Source of the DNA: CAYPTB01 sp964413535
GTDB lineage: Bacteria; Planctomycetota; UBA1135; GCA-002686595
NCBI GenBank assembly: GCA_964413535.1
Contig: CAYPTB010000010.1
Coordinates: 124,001-188,000 of the forward strand
Direction: 5' to 3'
Length of the DNA: 64,000 bases
Under the pieces are notes generated by a model. It was not told where the DNA came from. It saw only the letters and a list, made by a program, of their open reading frames with translations, and did no database searches. Numbering within the stretch: position 1 is the first letter of the stretch; the number at the start of each line of letters is the position of its first letter. Made by a program: the position numbers and the translations under genes. Of the stretch, positions 36,226 to 44,879 are shown piece by piece.

Positions 36226-37563
36226 GTGATCGACCCGAAGGACGTCCACGCCACCCTGGCCCGCCACCAGATGGTGGACGGCTATCCGATCGTCATGGAC
36301 CTCGAGCGTTCCAACGGCCCGTGGCTGTACGACGCGCGCACCGGCGAGGTCTACCTGGACGCATTCACCTGCTTCGCGTCCTGGCCGATCGGCTACAACC
36401 ACCCGATGATGGCCGACCCGGCCTTCCGGGAGGTCCTCGCGCGCGCGGCGGTGTCCAACCCCGCCAACTCCGACCTCTACACGCGCGAGATGGCGGAGTT
36501 CGTGGAAGCCTTCGCCACGCGCGTCACGCCCCCCGAGTACACGCACCATTTCTGGGTGTCGGGCGGGTCGCTCGCGGTCGAGAACGCGCTGAAGACCGCC
36601 TTCGACTGGAAGGCCCGCAAGCTCGGACGCACGAGCTTCGCGGATCCGGTCGAGGACCTGGTCGTGCTGCACTTCAGGCAGGCCTTCCACGGGCGGTCGG
36701 GCTACACGATGAGCCTGACCAACACGGTCCCGGACAAGATCGGGCTGTTCCCGAAGTTCGATTGGCCGCGGGTCCACAACCCGGCGCTCGAGTACGACCT
36801 GGACGGTCACGTCGCGAACGACGTGGAGGCCGAGGAGCGCCGTGCGCGCATGGAGATCGAGGCGGCCTTCGCGAAGCACCGGAACAAGGTCGCGGCGATC
36901 ATCATCGAGCCGATGCAGGGCGAGGGGGGCGACAACCACTTCCGCGACGAGTTCCTGCGCGACCTGCGCCGTTACGCCGACGAGAACGAGGCGCTGCTCG
37001 TGTTCGACGAGATCCAGACCGGGTTCTTCGGCTCGGGCAAGCCGTGGCTGTTCCAGGTGAAGGGCGTCCAACCCGACATCGTCTGCTTCGGCAAGAAGAC
37101 GCAGGTGTGCGGCATCTTCACCAACGGGCGCATCGACGAGGTGCCGGACAACGTCTTCGCGCGCCCGAGTCGAATCAATTCGACCTGGGGCGGGAACCTG
37201 ACGGACATGGTTCGCTGCAAGCGCTTCATCGAGATCATCGAGCACGAGCGCCTCGGCGAGAACGTCGCGCGCATGGGTCAGATGTTGATCGAAGGCCTGC
37301 GCGAGATCGCGCGCGAGGGCGGCGCCTTCCACAACGTGCGCGGGATCGGATCGCTGGTCGCCTTCACGCTCGACAGCCCCGAGGCGCGCAAGCGCATGCT
37401 GAAGGACCTGTTCGACCAGAAGCTCTTGGCGCTGCCCTCGGGCCTGCGGGCGATCCGCTTCCGACTTCCGCTCGTGATCCGCGAGGACGAGGTGAAGAAG
37501 ATGCTCGAGTGCATCGCGAACGCGGTGCGCTCGCGCAGCGCCTATCCGTCCGTCAGCGGCTGA
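36226..37563 (+). CDS. lat: L-lysine 6-transaminase
   Basis: 445 residues from GTG 36226, with a GGAAGGAG ribosome-binding site 6-15 bases before it. It is a class III PLP aminotransferase and matches the mycobacterial/Nocardia LAT closely: SNPANSDLYTREMAEF, FWVSGGSLAVENALK, FHGRSGYTMSLTNT, IIEPMQGEGGDNHF, FDEIQTG and FGKKTQVCG, where the Lys binds PLP. SRINSTWGGNLTDMVR is characteristic. It transfers the epsilon amino group of lysine to 2-oxoglutarate, giving 2-aminoadipate 6-semialdehyde. The ALDH7-type enzyme at 52.6 kb would carry out the next step. A dead ALDH-like gene lies just upstream. Confidence 0.93.
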   Translation: MIDPKDVHATLARHQMVDGYPIVMDLERSNGPWLYDARTGEVYLDAFTCFASWPIGYNHPMMADPAFREVLARAAVSNPANSDLYTREMAEFVEAFATRVTPPEYTHHFWVSGGSLAVENALKTAFDWKARKLGRTSFADPVEDLVVLHFRQAFHGRSGYTMSLTNTVPDKIGLFPKFDWPRVHNPALEYDLDGHVANDVEAEERRARMEIEAAFAKHRNKVAAIIIEPMQGEGGDNHFRDEFLRDLRRYADENEALLVFDEIQTGFFGSGKPWLFQVKGVQPDIVCFGKKTQVCGIFTNGRIDEVPDNVFARPSRINSTWGGNLTDMVRCKRFIEIIEHERLGENVARMGQMLIEGLREIAREGGAFHNVRGIGSLVAFTLDSPEARKRMLKDLFDQKLLALPSGLRAIRFRLPLVIREDEVKKMLECIANAVRSRSAYPSVSG

Positions 37564-37594
37564 GGCAGGCGGAGCGCCTCCTTCTCCGCTCGGC

Positions 37595-38635
37595 CTACAC
37601 CTTCTGCAACCGCAACTGTCCGCAGGCCGCGTCCCCTTCCACGCCGCGCGACCAACGGACCGTCGCGACGATCGAGCGCTCCACGAGCGCGTCCCGGAAC
37701 GCATCCACGCTCCGGCGCTCCGGCCGGCGCCATTCCTCCTCGCCGATCGGGTTGTAGGGGATCAGGTTCACCGTCGCGCGCCGTCCCGCGAGCCGCGCGG
37801 CCAGGCGCTCGGCGTGGCCGCGCGTGTCGTTCCTGCCGCCGAGCAGGACGTACTCGTAGGTCACCTCGCGTCCCGTCGCGCGGAACCAGGCGTCGCCCGC
37901 CGCGAGCACCTCCTCGATCGGGACGCCCTGCATGGCCGGGACGAGCAGGTCGCGCTCCGCGTCATCGGGCGTGTGCAGCGAGATCGCGAGCTGGAAGTGC
38001 GGGTCGCGCTCCGCCAGCCGGCGCACGCGCTCCGGGAAACCGACCGTCGAGACGGTGATGCGCCGCGCACCGAGGCCGATCTCCGTGCGAACCGAGTGCA
38101 GGGCCCCGAGCAGGTTCTCCAGGTTGAGCAGCGGCTCGCCGACTCCCATCACGACCGAGCGCGAGAGGGGACCCAGGGCGAGCCCGCGCAGGTATTGCTC
38201 GAGGATCTCACCCGCCGTCAGGTTGCGCGCGAGGCCCGCGCGGCCCGAGGCGCAGAAGGGGCAGCCCACGGGACAGCCCGCCTGCGTCGACCCGCACAGG
38301 GTCGCGCCGCGCTCCGGCGTCCTGGAGGGGATGTACACGCTCTCGACGGCCACGCCGTCTTCGAAGGCGATGACGAGCTTCACCGCGCCGTCCGGAGCGA
38401 CCTTCCGCGCGAGCTCGCGGCCGCGCAGGATGGGGAGCTCGCTCGCGAGCCGCTCGCGCAACAGGGCGGGGAGACTCGTGAGCTCCGCGTAGCTCGAAAC
38501 GGCGCCGGAGAGGATCTTCGCGCGCGCGACCCGCGCGTGGAAGGAACGTCCCCCCAACGCGACGACGCGCTCTTCTGTCTGGACGGGATCCAGGTCCAGG
38601 AGGCCCTCTCGGGGCGGGGCTCCCGGCGCGCTCAC
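37595..38635 (-). CDS. rlmN: RlmN-type radical SAM methyltransferase
   Basis: 346 residues from GTG 38635, overlapping the DHH gene stop (GTGA). The radical-SAM cluster motif is GCPVGCPFCASG (CxxxCxxC), preceded by the RlmN pattern GATLCGSTQ. The C-terminal catalytic Cys is in GDAACGQLRLQKV. VVMGVGEPLLNLENLL, ISLHTPDDAERDLLVPAM and NLIPYNPIG are family landmarks. It methylates C2 of A2503 in 23S rRNA and A37 in some tRNAs. Confidence 0.92.
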   Translation of the reverse strand: MSAPGAPPREGLLDLDPVQTEERVVALGGRSFHARVARAKILSGAVSSYAELTSLPALLRERLASELPILRGRELARKVAPDGAVKLVIAFEDGVAVESVYIPSRTPERGATLCGSTQAGCPVGCPFCASGRAGLARNLTAGEILEQYLRGLALGPLSRSVVMGVGEPLLNLENLLGALHSVRTEIGLGARRITVSTVGFPERVRRLAERDPHFQLAISLHTPDDAERDLLVPAMQGVPIEEVLAAGDAWFRATGREVTYEYVLLGGRNDTRGHAERLAARLAGRRATVNLIPYNPIGEEEWRRPERRSVDAFRDALVERSIVATVRWSRGVEGDAACGQLRLQKV

Positions 38636-39579
38636 TTCCCGGCCTGGACGCGTCGCAGGCGTTCCGCGATCTCCGCCGCAACCTTGCGCGCGTCGGCGAG
38701 GCTCGGAGGATTGGCGCCGCCCACCGAGCGGTGACCGCCGCCCCCGTAGTCCTCCATGATCTCGCCGATGTGGGCGCCGTGCTCGGGCGGATTCCAGGGG
38801 TTGACGCCGGCCGTCACGTGGTAGCCGGCCCGCGTCGGGATCACGCCGACCGAGTAGTGGATGTCGGGGTGGTGGAAGAAGGCCGCGAAGCGCTCGCGTC
38901 GGATCGCGTTCGAGGACGCGTCGTAGAGCAGCACGCTCCCGTCGCGGGACTCGACGGTAGGGGGGAATTGCTCGAGCGCGCGGTCGCGATTGCGCGCCGC
39001 GCGCTGCCAGGCCTTCTCGACGTCGGGGCGCGCGGCGACTTCGTCGAGGGTGCCGAGCGCCATCGCGCCGACCAGCACGTCGAGCCAGCCGGGTTCCGGG
39101 GCGACGTACAGGCAGCGCGAGATCCGCAGCGCGGGATCGTCGCCGAACAACGCCTGCTCGACGTCCTTGAACTGCGCCGCGTCGACGACGTTCGACCAAT
39201 GCGCCATCTCGCGGAAACGCTCGGGGGTGGTGTAGCCCCAGCGCTCCTCCGCGTGCGAGAGGATCAACGGCGGACAGGACGGCGAGCGCTCGTCCCAACG
39301 CCAGCGGTCGCTCTCGTGGTAGAGCTCGCGCAACGCGGGCGTCAAGAACGTCGTGGGGTGGTGGTCGAACCAGTACTCCGCCCGGGGATGGAAGTGGAAG
39401 TCGACCACCGCGAAGCGCGTCCCCGCCGCGAAGTCGTCCCAGTCGTCGCGTTGGTGGTAGTTGACGCTCTCCCAGACGACGTCCTCGTCGCGGAGCTCGC
39501 GCAGGATGGCGGCCAGGACCGCTGCCGAGACCATGCCGTCGAAGTCGCGGTGGTAGTGGATGCGGAGGGGGTCGCCCAT
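38632..39579 (-). CDS. DHH/DHHA1 family phosphoesterase
   Basis: 315 residues from ATG 39579. DHH-family motifs: HRDFDGMVSAAVLA (Asp pair), FAVVDFHFHP, WFDHHPTTF (the DHH motif) and, at the C-terminus, the DHHA1 segment EDYGGGGHRSVGGA. These enzymes hydrolyse short oligonucleotides, pAp or cyclic dinucleotide products; which one here is not decidable. It is coupled to rlmN by GTGA overlap. The 5' side is a purine-rich, GA-repeat tract. Confidence 0.87.
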   Translation of the reverse strand: MGDPLRIHYHRDFDGMVSAAVLAAILRELRDEDVVWESVNYHQRDDWDDFAAGTRFAVVDFHFHPRAEYWFDHHPTTFLTPALRELYHESDRWRWDERSPSCPPLILSHAEERWGYTTPERFREMAHWSNVVDAAQFKDVEQALFGDDPALRISRCLYVAPEPGWLDVLVGAMALGTLDEVAARPDVEKAWQRAARNRDRALEQFPPTVESRDGSVLLYDASSNAIRRERFAAFFHHPDIHYSVGVIPTRAGYHVTAGVNPWNPPEHGAHIGEIMEDYGGGGHRSVGGANPPSLADARKVAAEIAERLRRVQAGK

Positions 39580-39949
<370 letters not shown>

Positions 39950-41383
39950 TCAGGCGCTCTCGCGCTCCACCTCGGGCTCCGATTCGTCCGGACCGGCGTC
40001 GCTCCCGGTCTTCTCCTCGACGTCGTCGGAGAGATCCTCGGCCACCAGGCCGCGGGCCAGGGAGTGCTCGCCGCGCACGACGGCGCCGTCGACGACGAAG
40101 GTGCTCGTGTCCTTGCGATTGGGGAGCTCGTACAGGAGGTCGAGCAGGAGCTCCTCCATGATGGAGCGCAGGGCGCGCACGCCCGTCTCCCGCTCCAGGG
40201 CGACGTCGGCGATCGCGAGCAACGCGTCGTCCGTGAAGACGAGCTCGGCGCCCTCCATGGCGAACAGTCCCTGGTACTGCCGCGCGAGCGCGTTGCGGGG
40301 CTCGGTGAGGATCCGCACCAGGTCGTCGCGCTCGAGCTTCTCGAGCGTGGAGACGACGGGCAGGCGGCCGATGAACTCCGGGATCATCCCGAACTCCATC
40401 AGGTCCTTGGGCGAGAGGAAGCGCACGATCTCCTCGCGCGAGAGCTCGTCGGCGCGCCTGGGCAGGTGACCCTTGCGCGCCTGGACGCCGAGGTCGATGT
40501 CGCGGCCGAAGCCGAGGACGTTGCGGCCGATGCGCTTGGCGATGATCTCGTCGATGCCGCTGAACGTCCCGCCGCAGATGAACAGGATGTTCGACGTGTC
40601 GATCTGGATGTAGGACTGCTCGGGATGCTTGCGGCCGCCCTGGGGAGGGACGTTCGCGATCGTGCCCTCGAGGATCTTGAGCAACGCCTGCTGCACGCCC
40701 TCGCCCGACACGTCGCGTGTGATCGAGACGTTGGAGGTCGTGCGGCCGATCTTGTCGATCTCGTCGATGTAGACGATGCCCTGCTGGGCGCGCTCGCGGT
40801 CGAACTCCGCGGCCTGGAGCAGCTTGAGCAGGATGTTCTCGACGTCCTCGCCCACGTAGCCGGCCTCGGTGAGGGTCGTGGCGTCCGCCATCGCGAAGGG
40901 CACGTCCAGCATGCGCGCCAAGGTGCGGGCGAGCAGCGTCTTGCCCGAGCCCGTCGGGCCCACGAGCAGCACGTTCGACTTCTCGATCTCGACCGTTTCG
41001 AAGGAGTCCTTCTTGGTCGTGAGCCGGTGACGCAAGCGCTTGTAGTGGTTGTAGACCGCGACGGAGAGGACCTTCTTCGCGCGCTGCTGTCCGACCACGT
41101 ACTCGTCGAGGAAGCGCGCGACCTCGATCGGGGTCGGAAGCTGCTTGCCTTCGACCAGCGAGCCTCCACGTGCGCCGAACTCCTTCTCCGCCGCCGCCCC
41201 TCCCACGAAGGCGTCACCGCCGCGGCGCTGCTCCTCCTGGAGGATCGAGTTGCAGATCTCGATGCACTCGTTGCAGATGTAGACCCCCGGAGGACCCGCG
41301 ATGAGCGAGGTCACGTGATGGCGCCGTTTCTCGCAGAACGTGCACCGCTCGACGTGACGCCCTCGTCCGGAGGATCGGGTCAT
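39950..41383 (-). CDS. clpX: ATP-dependent Clp protease ATP-binding subunit ClpX
   Basis: 477 residues, a little longer than usual because of an acidic C-terminal tail. N-terminal zinc domain with Cys14, Cys17, Cys37 and Cys40. AAA+ core with Walker A GPTGSGKT, pore loop GYVGED, Walker B VYIDEIDK, and an LGFGRD loop in the position of the IGF loop that docks ClpP. It unfolds tagged proteins and feeds ClpP. It starts 10 bases after the clpP stop on the same strand, in the order tig-clpP-clpX. Confidence 0.97.
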   Translation of the reverse strand: MTRSSGRGRHVERCTFCEKRRHHVTSLIAGPPGVYICNECIEICNSILQEEQRRGGDAFVGGAAAEKEFGARGGSLVEGKQLPTPIEVARFLDEYVVGQQRAKKVLSVAVYNHYKRLRHRLTTKKDSFETVEIEKSNVLLVGPTGSGKTLLARTLARMLDVPFAMADATTLTEAGYVGEDVENILLKLLQAAEFDRERAQQGIVYIDEIDKIGRTTSNVSITRDVSGEGVQQALLKILEGTIANVPPQGGRKHPEQSYIQIDTSNILFICGGTFSGIDEIIAKRIGRNVLGFGRDIDLGVQARKGHLPRRADELSREEIVRFLSPKDLMEFGMIPEFIGRLPVVSTLEKLERDDLVRILTEPRNALARQYQGLFAMEGAELVFTDDALLAIADVALERETGVRALRSIMEELLLDLLYELPNRKDTSTFVVDGAVVRGEHSLARGLVAEDLSDDVEEKTGSDAGPDESEPEVERESA

Positions 41384-41393
41384 ACTCCGAATC

Positions 41394-41999
41394 CTACCCC
41401 TTGTCGGGCGTGTTGGTCACCACGTGGTCGATCAGGCCGAAGGCCTTCGCTTCCGTGGGACTCATGAAGTTGTCCCGATCGGAGGCTTTCGCGATCTCCT
41501 CGGGCGTCTTACCAGTATGGCTCGCGAGGATTCCCTCGAGGGTCCGCTTGATCTTGAGGATTTCCTCGACCTGGATCTCCATGTCCCGAGCCTGACCGCG
41601 GGCCCCGCCCCAGGGTTGGTGGATCATCACGCGCGAGTGGGGCAGCGCGAAACGCTTGCCCGGCGCGCCGCCGGCCAGCAGGACGGCGCCCATGGAGGCC
41701 GCCTGGCCGAGGCAATAGGTCGCCACGGCCGGTTTCACGAACTGCATCGTGTCGTAGATCGCGAGACCCGACGTCACCGAGCCGCCAGGCGAGTTGATGT
41801 AGATGTAGATGTCCTGGGACTGGTTGACGCGGTCCAGGAACAGGAGCTGGGCCATCACCGAGTTGGCCACGTTGTCGTCGATCGGGGTTCCGATGAAGAC
41901 GATCCGGTCCTCGAGCAACCGCGAGTAGATGTCGTACGAGCGCTCGCCGCGCCCGGTCCGTTCGACGACGAAGGGGATGAACTGCGAGTGGGTGCTCAT
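41394..41999 (-). CDS. clpP: ATP-dependent Clp protease proteolytic subunit ClpP
   Basis: 201 residues, normal length. Catalytic triad Ser102 (GQAASMGAV), His127 (MIHQP) and Asp176 (SDRDNFMS) by position against E. coli ClpP. Other conserved segments are YINSPGGSVTSGLAIYDTM and FALPHSRVMIHQP. It forms the tetradecameric barrel that works with ClpX. It lies 55 bases from tig and 10 from clpX. No second clpP is in the window. Confidence 0.97.
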   Translation of the reverse strand: MSTHSQFIPFVVERTGRGERSYDIYSRLLEDRIVFIGTPIDDNVANSVMAQLLFLDRVNQSQDIYIYINSPGGSVTSGLAIYDTMQFVKPAVATYCLGQAASMGAVLLAGGAPGKRFALPHSRVMIHQPWGGARGQARDMEIQVEEILKIKRTLEGILASHTGKTPEEIAKASDRDNFMSPTEAKAFGLIDHVVTNTPDKG

Positions 42000-42054
42000 T
42001 CGAATCGATGGAAGCGGGGATTCGGGGTTCGGGGAAGGGCGCGGGGGTCGACGG

Positions 42055-43335
42055 CTACTCCTCGGTGATGTTCGCGTGCTCCCGTAGGAATCGGCGAACC
42101 TTCTTCTCGAGGAGCTCCGTCGCGAGCTGGGGGAAGAGCTTGTTCTCGGAGTAGTAGCTCTTCACCTCGTCCAGGGACACGCGATTGCGTTTTGCGATTT
42201 CCTGTAGCTCGGCCAGCACGTCCTTGTCGGTCGTCTGGAGCCCTTCCTTTTGCCCGATCGCCTCGACCAAGTACAGGGCCGAGAGCCCGCGGACGGAGGC
42301 CTCGTGGGCGCTCTCGGCGTCACCCTCCACCTGGGTCCGTGCCTCTTCTTCCGAGAGACCCTGCTGGACGAGCTCCTGCGCGCCGCGCTCGAGACGCGCC
42401 TCGACCTGGGAATCGAGCAAGCCGGTGGGAAGCTCCATGGGGTGCATCGAGATCAACTGCTCGAGCAGCCGCGTCTCGATCATCTGATCGCGCTGGAGGC
42501 GCTTCGCCTCCTCCAAGCGCTCACGCGCCGTCGTGCGCATGCCCGCCTCGTCCTCGGCCGTGAACAGCGCGAAGAGCTCGGCTTCGCTGGGCGGGATCGT
42601 GCGGAACGCGCTCGCGAGCACCAACCGACACAGACCCTCTGCTCCGCGCGCGGCCGGGTGGGGGAAGTCCTCGGGGAAGGTGATCGGCACCTCCACGGTC
42701 GCGCCCTCGCCGGCGCCCACGAGCGCTGCCCGGAACGCCTCCGCGTCCACGCCCGGCGGGGGCGTCAGGGGGGAGATGCGCATGCCCTCGCGCGACTCCA
42801 CCACCTCTCCGTCGTGGAGGAGCTCCACCTTGCCGACGGCCATCCCGTCCTTCGGGAGCCCTTCCGGTCCCGCGGGCTCGAGCCGCGAATTGCGTTGCAC
42901 GACGTCCTCCAGCGCGCGGTCGAGCTCGTCCTCGTCGACCTCCACCTTGGGCACGCGGATCTCGAGCCCGTCGTACTGCTGGAGCTCGATCTCCGGCCGC
43001 AGGTAGAGATCGAAGACGAGCTCGAGGTCGCTCCCGACGAGCACCTCCTGCGGGGGCTCGATGCGCGGATGGGCGGCCGGCTTGAGCGCCTCTTCGCGGA
43101 CGGCGCGCTCGTAGGCCTGCCGGACGAAGCTCTGGACGGTGTCCCGGCGGACGTCCTTGCCGAACGATTTCTCGAGCACGCGCGCGGGCACCTTGCCCGG
43201 TCGGAAGCCCTTCATGCGCGTGCGCTGGCCGACGTTCTGGAGGGCTTTCTGCACCTCGCGCTCCAGTTCCGCGGAGGGAACCGTGAGCGTGATCTTCGCC
43301 AGGCAGGGTCCGGTTCTGTCGACGTGGACGTCCAT
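42055..43335 (-). CDS. tig: Trigger factor (ribosome-bound chaperone and PPIase)
   Basis: 426 residues from ATG 43335. The N-terminal ribosome-binding domain contains the signature MKGFRPGKVPARV. A PPIase-like FKBP domain covers about residues 150-245 and the helical SurA-like C-terminal arms the rest. Trigger factor binds nascent chains at the ribosome exit tunnel. It heads the tig-clpP-clpX block. An upstream in-frame extension to 43533 would be Arg/Pro-rich and is not family-like. It is divergent from the GNAT gene at 43539. Confidence 0.95.
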   Translation of the reverse strand: MDVHVDRTGPCLAKITLTVPSAELEREVQKALQNVGQRTRMKGFRPGKVPARVLEKSFGKDVRRDTVQSFVRQAYERAVREEALKPAAHPRIEPPQEVLVGSDLELVFDLYLRPEIELQQYDGLEIRVPKVEVDEDELDRALEDVVQRNSRLEPAGPEGLPKDGMAVGKVELLHDGEVVESREGMRISPLTPPPGVDAEAFRAALVGAGEGATVEVPITFPEDFPHPAARGAEGLCRLVLASAFRTIPPSEAELFALFTAEDEAGMRTTARERLEEAKRLQRDQMIETRLLEQLISMHPMELPTGLLDSQVEARLERGAQELVQQGLSEEEARTQVEGDAESAHEASVRGLSALYLVEAIGQKEGLQTTDKDVLAELQEIAKRNRVSLDEVKSYYSENKLFPQLATELLEKKVRRFLREHANITEE

Positions 43336-43538
43336 CGTGGGAGGTCTTCGTAGGCCTGTGCGGGAAGGCCTCGTGGGGGTGGAGAGCCGTGTGGGCGGAG
43401 CCGCGCACTCTACTCGCGCGCGGGTCGACCAGTCCACCCCGCCGGACGTGCCGAAGCACCCTCGAAACGCCGAGGGGATCTCGGCGCGCGCGATGCGCAC
43501 AGGCGCGCGGGGACCAAGTGAGTAGAATCCCACGCCGC

Positions 43539-43994
43539 ATGGACGTGCGCATCCGACCGGTGACGACGCTCGCCGAGGCGCTCACCTTCACGGGATTGCT
43601 CGACCGCTGGTCCGAGGAGGGGATGGCCGAGTTCCGCGACGTCCCACTGCCGCGTGCGGTCAGCCGGCGCTTCCTCGAGCGCCACTTCGCCCACTCGACC
43701 ACGCTCCTGCTCCTCGCCGAGAGCGAGGAGGGCCTGAACGGCATGTGTCTCACCGCGCCGTTCGAGGACCCGCTCACGGGGGAGATCGTCCCGATGATCG
43801 TGCTCCTGCGCGTCGAGCCCGAGACGCGGCACCGCGGATTGGCGCGGGCGTTGGTCGACGACGCGCGTGCGATCCTCGCCGAGCGCGGCCACCGCGTCCT
43901 CGCCGCGCGCGCGGCGCACAACGACGACGCGCTGATCTCGATGGGCGAGCGCTGGGGCTTCGTGCGCCACTGGGAGCTCATGCTGCGCGAGTGA
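43539..43994 (+). CDS. GNAT-family N-acetyltransferase
   Basis: 151 residues from ATG 43539. The acetyl-CoA binding motif A is VLLRVEPETRHRGLARALVDDARAIL (RxxGxA here RHRGLA), and the C-terminal motif is ALISMGERWGFVRHWELML. The N-terminal half with VSRRFLERHFAHSTTLLLLAES carries the first strands. The substrate is unknown. It is followed 3 bases later by a sirtuin, so the two may act on the same protein lysines in opposite directions, though this is inference. Confidence 0.8.
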   Translation: MDVRIRPVTTLAEALTFTGLLDRWSEEGMAEFRDVPLPRAVSRRFLERHFAHSTTLLLLAESEEGLNGMCLTAPFEDPLTGEIVPMIVLLRVEPETRHRGLARALVDDARAILAERGHRVLAARAAHNDDALISMGERWGFVRHWELMLRE

Positions 43995-43997
43995 CGT

Positions 43998-44726
43998 GTG
44001 ACCGAGGCTTCTTCCGTCGTCGTGCTCACCGGAGCGGGGATCTCGGCCGACAGCGGTCTCGCGACGTTCCGCGGTCCCGGCGGACTGTGGGAGGGCCGCC
44101 GGCTCGACGAGGTTGCGACGCCGGATGCCTGGCGACGCGATCCCGAGCTCGTGTGGCGCTTCTATCAGGAGCGGCGCGCGATGCTCGGCTCGGTCGCGCC
44201 CAATGCGGCGCATCGAGCGCTCGTGCGTCTCGAGCGCGCTCTGCTCGACGCGGGCCACGCGTTCCTGCTCGTCACGCAGAACGTCGACGACCTGCACGAG
44301 CGCGCCGGTTCGCGGCCCTTGCACGTGCACGGCGAGCTGCTGCGCCTGTGCTGCGAGGCGTGTGGGACGTCGCACCACGACGACGAGCACTTCGATCCCG
44401 CGAGCTTCGTCGCCTGTCCGAGCTGCGCCTTCCCGCAATTGCGGCCCGACGTCGTGTGGTTCGGCGAGGTACCCCACGGGCTGGACGAGATCGCGCACGA
44501 GCTCGGTTCGTGCAGTCACTTCCTCGCGATCGGTACGAGCGGAGTCGTGCACCCGGCGGCGGGGTTCCTCGAGCTCGCGCGAGCGTCAGGTGCGCGCACC
44601 GACGTCAACAGTCTCGACGCGCCGGACAACCTCGACGCGCGCGACGCGTTCCATCCCGGACGCGCTACGGAGATCGTTCCGCGGCTCGTCGAGCGACTGC
44701 TCGGGGAGCTCGGCATCGCGCGCTAG
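43998..44726 (+). CDS. Sir2-family NAD-dependent protein deacylase
   Basis: 242 residues from GTG 43998. GAGISADSGLATFRG (NAD-binding), TQNVDDLHERAG and VHGEL (catalytic His111) are the standard sirtuin motifs. Zinc ligands: Cys119, Cys122, Cys140, Cys143. Tyr56 and Arg59 in FYQERR match the Tyr/Arg pair of CobB/SIRT5-type class III sirtuins that accept succinyl and malonyl lysines. It is likely co-transcribed with the upstream GNAT gene. Confidence 0.92.
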   Translation: MTEASSVVVLTGAGISADSGLATFRGPGGLWEGRRLDEVATPDAWRRDPELVWRFYQERRAMLGSVAPNAAHRALVRLERALLDAGHAFLLVTQNVDDLHERAGSRPLHVHGELLRLCCEACGTSHHDDEHFDPASFVACPSCAFPQLRPDVVWFGEVPHGLDEIAHELGSCSHFLAIGTSGVVHPAAGFLELARASGARTDVNSLDAPDNLDARDAFHPGRATEIVPRLVERLLGELGIAR

Positions 44727-44749
44727 CGTCCCGAACCAGGAGCTCGCGA
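44722..44749 (+). repeat. Element straddling a stop codon, copy 2
   Basis: Copy of the 35978-36005 sequence: begins CGCTAGCGTCC, includes the TAG stop of the sirtuin gene, and is followed by GAACCAGGAGCTCGCGA. Both copies lie at the end of a plus-strand gene. No other copy was noticed in the window. Confidence 0.5.
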
Positions 44750-44879
44750 GGAAAGCGCGTCGAACGAGGATCGTAGGCAGGCGCGGACCACGACGCATCT
44801 CGGGTCGAGTCTCCGGAGGATCGATCCGCCAGGACGACGCGGGCTCTCGACCGCGGTCGCGAACCCCTCGTTCGGGGGG

